From the NCBI GenBank assembly GCA_900321275.1, contig ONVI01000010.1, forward strand, positions 1-53,983: 53,983 bases of DNA, written 5' to 3'. Origin of the DNA: an uncultured Eubacteriales bacterium (GTDB lineage Bacteria > Bacillota > Clostridia > Oscillospirales > Oscillospiraceae). Positions 8,366 to 14,923 of the stretch are shown here, piece after piece. Position numbers and translations under genes: made by a program. The notes under the pieces were generated by a model. It was given only the letters and a program-made list of their open reading frames with translations, had not been told where the DNA came from and searched no databases. Position 1 is the first letter of the stretch. Every line of letters starts with the position of its first letter.

Positions 8366-9562
8366 ATGGCAAGCAAGAAAACCGCAGAGAATCTTCTTAT
8401 CGTGAATTTCAAAGTCGAGAGCAAGACCTACCAGGCATTCTCCGAATTGAAGGATGCGGTCGCGGATGACAACTATTTCGTCCAGCAGGCGGCAATCGTC
8501 AAGAAGGAAAACGGGGAGATCGTTGTCAAGGACGAGTTTGACACCGGGATCAAGGCTGTGGACGATACCCTGAAGGGCGGCCTGATCGGCGGTCTGGTCG
8601 GTCTGCTCGGCGGCCCTCTGGGCGTTCTGCTCGGCGGCAGCGTGGGCGCATTGATCGGCGACGCCAAGGACACGGACGATGCGCTGAAGGATCTCACGCT
8701 GCTTGACCGCGCGTGCGAGCTCCTCATGGAAGGTGAGACCGCGCTTGTCATCCTCGCGGAAGAGAAGGGCGACGCTGCGCTGACCGCGAAGATGGAGGCT
8801 CTTGAAGGCAACATCACCAGAATGAATGCCAACGAAATGGCAAAGGAAATCGAGCGCGCCGAAAAGGCCGAGGAAAAGCGCGACGAGAAGGCGTTGAAGG
8901 AATACTGCGACAAGGAGGTATCCGAGAACCTCCTGATCGTGGATTACAAGAATGAGAGCGACGTTTACCAGGTGTTCTCCAGCCTGAAGGAGCTGAATGA
9001 CTACTTCTTCATCTCTCAGGCCATGATCGTCAAAAAAGAAAACGGCAAGTACATTGTCAAGGACGAGTTTGACGACCATGTCGGCGCTGTGGACGACACC
9101 CTGAAGGGCGGCCTGATCGGCAGCCTGATCGGTATTCTCGGCGGTCCCGTGGGCGTTCTCCTCGGCAGCAGCGTGGGCGCGACGGTCGGCGTGGTCAAGG
9201 ATACGGGCGACGTTCTGGATGGCCTCGATCTGATCGATTTTGCCTATGATCACATCGCGGAAGGCGAAACCGTGCTCATCCTCCTGGCGGACGAGAAGGG
9301 CGACGCCGCGCTGACCGAAAAGCTGAATGCATACGAGTGCAGCATCACGAGACTGGCCGCGCCTGAAGTGATGAAGGAAATCGATCGCGTCGCTGCGCTT
9401 GAGGCCAAGCGCGACGAGATTGACGAAGAGCGCGCAGAGCTCGACGCCAAGCGCGCAGAGCTGGATGCCGCGCGCAAAGAGCTCAATGCCAAGAGCAGAG
9501 CGCTCAATGCCCAGAGCAAAAAGCTTGACGCTGCGCGCGAAGAGATTGACGCCAATCTCTGA
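8366..9562 (+). CDS. Tandem DUF1269 membrane protein with coiled-coil tail
   Basis: 398 residues holding two DUF1269-like domains (about 1-180 and 187-345). Each has a NLLIV-(N/D)-(F/Y)K-ES--YQ-FS-LK start, VVKDEFD, a glycine-rich hydrophobic segment of the GGLIGxLxGxLGGPxGVLLG type that could span or insert into the membrane, and EGET-L-(V/I)L---EKGDAALT. The two halves are clearly an internal duplication. The last ~50 residues form a charged coiled coil of repeated A-E-L-D-A-K/R units. The start at 8366 follows AAAGGAAG. The frame ends at a TGA (9560-9562) but stays open and protein-like for 32 more codons to a TAA at 9661, so the C-terminus may be truncated by a recent nonsense change. Confidence 0.82.
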   Translation: MASKKTAENLLIVNFKVESKTYQAFSELKDAVADDNYFVQQAAIVKKENGEIVVKDEFDTGIKAVDDTLKGGLIGGLVGLLGGPLGVLLGGSVGALIGDAKDTDDALKDLTLLDRACELLMEGETALVILAEEKGDAALTAKMEALEGNITRMNANEMAKEIERAEKAEEKRDEKALKEYCDKEVSENLLIVDYKNESDVYQVFSSLKELNDYFFISQAMIVKKENGKYIVKDEFDDHVGAVDDTLKGGLIGSLIGILGGPVGVLLGSSVGATVGVVKDTGDVLDGLDLIDFAYDHIAEGETVLILLADEKGDAALTEKLNAYECSITRLAAPEVMKEIDRVAALEAKRDEIDEERAELDAKRAELDAARKELNAKSRALNAQSKKLDAAREEIDANL

Positions 9563-9661
9563 GAAGGGCGAGCGCAGAAATCCCGCATTGAGAATGCCGA
9601 AGAGATCATCCGGGAGCTGATCGGCATGATTGGCGGAAACGGCAGCAGTTTGAAGCTGTAA
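9563..9661 (+). pseudogene. In-frame continuation of the DUF1269 gene beyond TGA
   Basis: The 32 codons after the TGA read EGRAQKSRIENAEEIIRE followed by a glycine-containing tail and TAA. Helical, charged sequence like this fits the preceding coiled coil better than non-coding DNA does. It probably represents the ancestral C-terminus, now separated by CGA or similar to TGA; a sequencing error or readthrough is also possible. Confidence 0.5.
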
Positions 9662-9707
9662 TCGAAGAAAGCACGGATGAACGAAACCGGTAAATTGTTA
9701 TGGTTTT

Positions 9708-9739
9708 GGGCAGTCTGCCGAAGTTCAGACTGCCCTTTT
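9708..9739 (+). terminator. Terminator of the DUF1269 gene
   Basis: 10-bp stem GGGCAGTCTG / CAGACTGCCC with an 8-base loop, followed by only four Ts. It lies 47 bases after the second stop (9661), which supports the longer reading frame. Confidence 0.7.
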
Positions 9740-9769
9740 CGAATCATTTGAAGGAATGGTCGGGAGAAA

Positions 9770-11761
9770 ATGAAAAAATTATTTACGTTCGATGATATTA
9801 TGGTCGCTTTCATCGCGGCGCTGGGTTACGGCTTCGGTGAAACGATTGCCAAGCTTTTCGGCTGGCCTGAGCTTGTGTGCATGGGAGCAAGCTTCGGCCT
9901 CGGCCTTGTGCTCGAAGAGATCATCAGCAAAATCTGCTTCAGCAAAGCTGTGCAGAAAAAACCGATCAATCGGGTTATCACGTATGTTTCGATCTTTCTC
10001 GTTTTCCTGCTTGCGCAATATATCTCCATTCGCTGGATGGGCGTGTCCATGATGGATTATGTGTCCGATGAGCTCGTAGATGTTATCTGTATGCCCATTC
10101 TCGGCTTTGCGGTGAACCTGCTCATCCGCTGGTATCGCATCAGAAAGATCCGCAAGCGCTACGGAGACGGCAGCGAGGGCTTTGTATTTGACGTGAAGGA
10201 AAAGGATGTTGAGGAATTAAATCAACAGAATCAGCCGATTCACGGGGAATATGACGCCGATCTTGCGGTAAAAACCAAAACCGGCGTCTATGTCGGAGGG
10301 AAATATAAGAAAACCGTTTGCTATCTGGGCATCCCCTACGCCAAGCCGCCTGTGGGCGAACGCAGATGGAAGGCACCCGAACCGCTTCCCGCATCGGAGG
10401 ACGTGTATGAGGCGATCAATTTCGGCGCATCGGCCATACAGGTCGAGCAAAAGGGCTCAATTCTGAAGCATCACAGACAGAGCGAAGACTGCCTCTGCCT
10501 GAACATCTGTGTCAGCGCCCAAAAGGCGGAGGGCAAAAAGACGAATACCAAAAAGCCGGTGCTCATGCTGTTCCACCACGGCGATTTTGCTTCCGGCGGA
10601 TCTGCCAACCCCTTGCTGTACGGCGCGAATTTTGTGGAAGAGTTCCCGGACACCGTGTTCGTGAGCTTTAACTATCGCCTCGGCATTTTGGGATTTATTG
10701 ATTTTTCGGAGGTTCCCGGCGGTGAGGCGTATCCGGACGCCATCAACCTCGGACTGCTCGACCAGATCGCGGCGCTGGAATGGGTCAAGGAGAATATCGC
10801 CGCCTTCGGAGGAGACCCCGACCAAGTCACCGTGCTCGGCTTTGAGTCCGGCGCAACCTCCATCTGTCTGCTTTCGGTCTGTGAGCGGGCGAAGGGGCTG
10901 TTCCGGAAAGCCTATGTATTCAACGGCAGCCCGGCGTCGGCCTATGATACGCCTGAGGCGGCCAAGGCGCTGGCAAGGGAGCTGCTGAAAGAGACGCAGA
11001 CCTCGACGATGGAAGAGCTCATGCGGCTGGATACGGAAACCCTGAAGGCAGCGGCGCAGAAGCTCTGGGGGAATATGTGCGCGCCGACCTGCGACGGGGC
11101 CCTGATCCCTGTTGACGTGTATCGGGCCTTTCGGGAGGGAGCTGCCTCAGGCATTGATTTTATCCTTGGCATTCCCAGCAATGAAACGCAGGTGTACCGC
11201 TCCCTGTACGGCGCTCAGAACTACACGGATGCGATATTCGGGGCTGTGACCGATCTGGAGAAGTACATGGACGATTCCACGGCGCAGGCGGTACAGACAT
11301 ATTTACAGACGCAGACGGCGGCGGCGTCCGAGCTTGAGGCGAAATCGAAGCTTGTTGAGCAATGGCTTGCGCTTTGTCTTTATCGCTGCGCGGTCAGGCT
11401 GGCAGAGGGCGGAAACAAAGTGCATCTGATGTACTGGGCTGAAAAGCCGCTGATCGAAAATCTCGGCTCGGGCACGGTAGACGTCGTGGCGGCCTTGCTC
11501 GGAAACGAGGACGCCCTGCAGATGTACGGCAGCGTGATGAATAAGGATCTGGCTGAGACGCTTCAGAACTTCCTGCTGAAATTCATGAGCGGAAAAGCCC
11601 TGCAGCTCTATCCCAACGAGATCAGGGGCATTGACGCCATCGACTGGAAGCCGTACCCCAAGGCGCTCATTGCTTCGGACGGCAAGCTTCTGTGCGATAA
11701 GATAGATGAGCGGATAACCGAGATAAAAACGTTATTGGACTTTGTCATCAATTACAACTGA
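9770..11761 (+). CDS. Membrane-anchored carboxylesterase-type protein, active site degenerate
   Basis: 663 residues. Residues 1-125 hold membrane helices ([72 protein letters not shown]). From ~155 on it is a carboxylesterase type B domain: [63 protein letters not shown]. The serine region reads LGFESGATS (Ser360), where the family usually has FGESAGG, so the flanking glycines are displaced. The usual GAxHG(x)E/D histidine segment appears as [15 protein letters not shown] without a histidine. The protein may therefore be a non-catalytic or altered esterase fold, as in the known inactive members of the family. The RBS is GGGAG, close to the ATG. Confidence 0.8.
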   Translation: [663 protein letters not shown]

Positions 11762-11788
11762 ACAACAGCAGTATAAGCAGGTACCGCC

Positions 11789-12112
11789 ATGCCCCGGAAT
11801 ATTCTTCTGACGTCACTGGACGCGTTGGAGAACGACAGGGTCCTGCGCTATTATGCCGTGCAAAACGAATTCGGTTTCGATTACTGTGAGGCCGCACAGC
11901 GCATGGAAGCGAGCGTCGAGTATATTCTGTCACGTTTTCCCGTTGACGAGATCCTCGTCCTCGGCGGGGACATGCCCTCTGAAAACGGAGACGAGAAAAA
12001 ATCCCGCCGTCTGAAAGATGCAAGCGCTCTTTTTTCCGCGGATCAGGAGACTCTCTCCGCCTTCGATCTGTACCGATCCCGGATCGCCCAGTATAATGAA
12101 GTCGGAAATTGA
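11789..12112 (+). CDS. Short hypothetical protein, possibly truncated
   Basis: 107 residues, not recognised. It begins MPRNILLTSLDALEND and continues with a predicted beta-alpha pattern, with EYILSRFPVDEILVLGGD forming a strand-like end near residues 45-62. The remainder is polar and helical. The first 60 residues look like the start of a Rossmann-type sensor domain (CARF-like proteins begin similarly), and the protein is much shorter than such proteins, so it could be a remnant. The RBS is weak (AGCAGGTA). It lies between the esterase-like gene (28 bases away) and the D-aminoacylase gene (40 bases away), on the same strand, and may be co-transcribed. Low confidence in function. Confidence 0.5.
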   Translation: MPRNILLTSLDALENDRVLRYYAVQNEFGFDYCEAAQRMEASVEYILSRFPVDEILVLGGDMPSENGDEKKSRRLKDASALFSADQETLSAFDLYRSRIAQYNEVGN

Positions 12113-12152
12113 TGCCAGGCTTTGCAAGACACAATGATACGGAGGAATCCCT

Positions 12153-13751
12153 ATGAAACAGCTCTTGAAAAACGCGAAGATCTATGACGGAACGGGCGCG
12201 GAGCCCTTTGTCGGCGACGTGCTGATTGACGGCGACCGCATTGCAAAGATTGGCGTCGGGCTTACGGATGAGGCGGACACAGTATACGATCTCAAAGGCA
12301 AGTCTCTGGCGCCCGGTTTTATCGACGGTCATTCGCATAATGACTGGTACGCGATCAAGAAGGAGCCCCTGCCTTACTTTGAACCCTTTATCCGCCAGGG
12401 CATCGCCACCTTCGTGACGGGCAACTGCGGCCTTTCGACCATCGGCTTTGAGCCGGATTCCCCCTACGTGGACAAGCTGGGCGGCGGTCTGTTCAGCTTC
12501 AGGGACACGACGGGCGCCTTCGGCACGTTGGACGAGTTCTTTGCAGCCGTGGACGGAAACATGCCCTGCAACCTGTCCGTCCTGGCCGGCCACTGCTCCG
12601 CCCGCGCCGCCGTCTCCGGCTATGCCAACCGGAAGCTTACGCCGGAGGAGGAAGCCGCAATGCTGGCCATTCTGGAAAAGGCGCTGCAGCAGGGCGCGGC
12701 GGGCCTCTCCCTCGGCATGATGTACGAACCGGGACTCTACGCCGACGTGGAAGAACAGCGAAAGGTCGCCGAACTGTGTGTCAAATACAACAAGCCCCTG
12801 ACGGTTCATCCGCGGGCGGAGTCCAAGGCGTCCATGGCCTATCCGCAGCTTCTCGGACGCTCCCATCTGCTGCGCGCTTTTGACGAGCTGGTGGAGATCT
12901 CAAAAGGCACTCCCCTGAAGCTGCACTACTCCCATGCGATCTTCGTCGGGCGCAGCTCCTTCAAAGACAAGGGCGAGCTGCTGCAGATGATGGAGAACCT
13001 GCGCAGGACGGGCACGGACGTCACGTATGATATCTATAACGAGTGCCTCGGCGTGTCGGTGATCACGGTCATCCTGCCGGGCTGGTATCAGGGCATGAGC
13101 GCGGAAGAGAAAAAGAAGCCCTTCAACCGGCTCAAGCTGGCGGCGCTGGTGAAGGCCACCAGCCTGCTGCTGGGCTTCGGCTTTAAGGACATCGTGGTCG
13201 CGTACATCGGGCCGGGCTATGAGCGCTTCGAGGGCAAATCCGTCCACCGGATCGCCAGAGAAGAGGGAATGAGCGACATCGACGCCTACCTCATGCTCTG
13301 TGAGCTCTCCGACTTCAAGGGCCGCGTCAACATGGGACCGTATTCGACGCCGGATATCATCTCGGACTTTGAGCATGACGAGCACTGTCTGTACATGACG
13401 GACGCCTGGGTGGAGGATCACGGCATCCAGAATCCCGCCATCTATGACTGCTATCCCAAATTCCTCCGGGATTCCCTGCTTGGCACGGGCGATACCATGC
13501 CCAACACTGTCCGCCGCATGACCGGCGCGATTGCCGACCGCTTTATGCTCCCGGAGCGGGGCTATCTGAAGGAGGGCTATTTTGCGGATCTGACGGTATT
13601 CGATGAGAACATGATTCGCGCCGGCGTGCCTGACCGTGGCGAGCCCTTCGGGATCGAAAAGCTGTTCATCAACGGGACGCTGGTGCTGGACAAGGGCCGC
13701 CTTGACGAGGAAGCCCTGAAAACCACCGGGCGTGCGATCCGGGTGATGTAG
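12153..13751 (+). CDS. N-acyl-D-amino-acid deacylase (D-aminoacylase family)
   Basis: 532-residue amidohydrolase-superfamily enzyme that hydrolyses N-acyl-D-amino acids or related amides to free D-amino acids. Visible features: an N-terminal beta-sandwich strand set (LLKNAKIYDGTG), the metal site GHSHND (His60, His62) after LAPGFID, Cys92 in FVTGNCGLSTIG, which is a zinc ligand in this family, later HPRAES and LHYSHAIF histidines, and TDAWVEDHG carrying the probable catalytic aspartate. Length fits the family. There is no signal peptide, so it acts in the cytoplasm, for example on wall-derived or dietary D-amino acid derivatives. RBS GGAGG upstream; a two-way terminator follows. Confidence 0.88.
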   Translation: MKQLLKNAKIYDGTGAEPFVGDVLIDGDRIAKIGVGLTDEADTVYDLKGKSLAPGFIDGHSHNDWYAIKKEPLPYFEPFIRQGIATFVTGNCGLSTIGFEPDSPYVDKLGGGLFSFRDTTGAFGTLDEFFAAVDGNMPCNLSVLAGHCSARAAVSGYANRKLTPEEEAAMLAILEKALQQGAAGLSLGMMYEPGLYADVEEQRKVAELCVKYNKPLTVHPRAESKASMAYPQLLGRSHLLRAFDELVEISKGTPLKLHYSHAIFVGRSSFKDKGELLQMMENLRRTGTDVTYDIYNECLGVSVITVILPGWYQGMSAEEKKKPFNRLKLAALVKATSLLLGFGFKDIVVAYIGPGYERFEGKSVHRIAREEGMSDIDAYLMLCELSDFKGRVNMGPYSTPDIISDFEHDEHCLYMTDAWVEDHGIQNPAIYDCYPKFLRDSLLGTGDTMPNTVRRMTGAIADRFMLPERGYLKEGYFADLTVFDENMIRAGVPDRGEPFGIEKLFINGTLVLDKGRLDEEALKTTGRAIRVM

Positions 13752-13759
13752 TTTGTTTT

Positions 13760-13800
13760 AATAACAATGAGGCTCGCTGCCGGCGAGCCTCATTGTTATT
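13760..13800. terminator. Bidirectional terminator
   Basis: 18-bp near-perfect stem (13760-13777 with 13783-13800) with a 5-base loop. It contains the stop codon of the convergent acetyltransferase gene and follows the D-aminoacylase gene by nine bases. Confidence 0.85.
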
Positions 13801-14542
13801 CAGACTTGATCCCCGCGAGGGCGAGGAACTTCTTTTCGTTTAAAATCTCGTGCGTGATAAATTTCCCGTCCCGGAACAGTGAGAAATTTGTCACCGGCGA
13901 GGGGGCGTTCTGCGCCTTCTCGCGCGTGTCAATGTGGATCACCTTCAGCGGGAGACGGTATGCCTCCGCAACTTCGGTGAGGCGCGGCACCCAGCAGCAG
14001 GTGAAGGGGCACTGATCGGAGTAGTACAGCACAAAGCCGCTTTCATATACTTGCGGATGCTTCGCGCAGTCCCTGAATTTCGGCTGCTCCGTGTTGCCGT
14101 CAAACGGCAGATACCAGAGCTGAATGCCGCAGTCGGATTCGTCCGCGGCCTGAAAGCCTTTGTGTGTGAGATACTTCGGGTCGGCGAGAAAGCCCTTCTT
14201 TTTCGCGGAGGACAGGATGGTCAGGCCCTTGAGCCCCTGCGCCTTTGCATCCCGGACGCACTCGTCCAGAAGCTCGCTCGAATACCCGTGACCTTTGAGG
14301 GAGCCGGACACCCACAGGCAGTTGATGTGCATGTACCCGTCCGCTTCAAGCGGCTGCCACGCGTTTTCGGCGGGGATGTATTCGATGAAGCACTTCCCGC
14401 GAAGCTCGCTGCGGTAAAACACCAGTCCCTCTTTGAAACGCGCTTTAAGCCATTCTTTTTTCCGCGCGCTCTGGTTATTCGACATAGCGCAGCAGATATG
14501 CTCTCTGTCGATATTTTCCTCTGTGATTCGGATATATCCCAT
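13796..14542 (-). CDS. YoaP-like GNAT acetyltransferase with thioredoxin-like tail
   Basis: 248 residues. The first ~145 form a GNAT acetyltransferase (FIEYIPAENAWQPLEADGY, INCLWVSGSLKGHGYSSELLDECV, LTILSSAKKKGFLADPKYL). The rest is a small thioredoxin-like domain with a cysteine cluster YYSDQCPFTCCWV and a strand VIHIDTREKAQNAPSPVTNFSLFRDGKFITHEIL. This is the domain order of Bacillus YoaP and many Clostridial homologues. The acceptor is not known. The start at 14542 follows AAAGGAG; the open frame extends further upstream without a ribosome site. An extended -10 (TGT-TATACT) lies 58 bases upstream. Confidence 0.82.
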   Translation of the reverse strand: MGYIRITEENIDREHICCAMSNNQSARKKEWLKARFKEGLVFYRSELRGKCFIEYIPAENAWQPLEADGYMHINCLWVSGSLKGHGYSSELLDECVRDAKAQGLKGLTILSSAKKKGFLADPKYLTHKGFQAADESDCGIQLWYLPFDGNTEQPKFRDCAKHPQVYESGFVLYYSDQCPFTCCWVPRLTEVAEAYRLPLKVIHIDTREKAQNAPSPVTNFSLFRDGKFITHEILNEKKFLALAGIKSE

Positions 14543-14594
14543 GTTGAAGACTCCTTTCTCCGCTGTCGCGTCCGGGCGCTTTCGTATCATTGAA

Positions 14595-14603
14595 AGTATA
14601 ACA
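14595..14603 (-). promoter_or_regulatory. Extended -10 of the YoaP-like gene
   Basis: On the minus strand TGT followed by TATACT, 53 to 61 bases before the start codon. The -35 is weak. Confidence 0.5.
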
Positions 14604-14655
14604 CAAAACAAAGGGAGAAGGAAGCGGTGTTTCCGTTTGACCGCGGCGAGAACTT

Positions 14656-14711
14656 TATGTTTGACATTCTGGAACACCCCCTTGAAAAATACTATGTAAT
14701 TGTTATAAAAT
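14656..14711 (-). repeat. TTTCAAG-N-TGTTCC-GAATGTCAAAC repeat, copy 3
   Basis: Reverse complement of 8112-8166 over roughly 50 bases (TATAACAATT, TTTTTCAAG, GGGTGTTCCAGAATGTCAAAC). It stands eight bases from a MITE-1 end, as copy 2 does. Confidence 0.7.
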
Positions 14712-14719
14712 TATATATC

Positions 14720-14886
14720 TAAGGAAACGCTGAATAAATCCCGGCGTACGGCTTGGCGGCATATTTCCCGTCTGTCTTCGGCTGAAAAACTTGAAATACA
14801 CAAAGTATTCCTGCGTTTTTCGGCTTTCGACAGCCGAAAAACTGCTCGCCAATCCGCGCACGTCGATTTAATCAGCGCTACCCTAA
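14720..14886 (+). mobile_element. MITE-1 element, full-length copy
   Basis: 167 bp from TAAGGAAACGCTGAATAAATC to the complement of the other end (CGTCGATTTAATCAGCGCTA). The arms are inverted repeats (CGTCTGTCTTCGGCTGAAAA against TTTTCGGCTTTCGACAG), with a centre GAAATACACAAAGTATTCC common to all full copies. No coding capacity. Such a size, terminal repeats and TA-rich flanks fit a miniature inverted-repeat transposable element or a mobile palindrome. Confidence 0.8.
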
Positions 14887-14923
14887 CACAGTGGCAAATG
14901 CCGGAGCGAAAGGGGAAGTGTCC

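Larger units (their letters stand above)
14543..14923. other. Intergenic region between divergent genes, largely repeats
   Basis: 381 bases between the acetyltransferase gene and the c-di-GMP gene. It holds the acetyltransferase promoter (14595-14603), a reversed copy of the GAATGTCAAAC repeat (14656-14711) and a full MITE-1 (14720-14886). The only part not repeat-derived before the c-di-GMP start is the last ~35 bases. Confidence 0.7.

Noticed and set aside
11748-12866. A 372-codon minus-strand frame across the orphan gene and the D-aminoacylase gene
   Set aside because: It lies opposite a secure amidohydrolase gene and reads as a reverse-complement shadow. No motif or start signal was seen.
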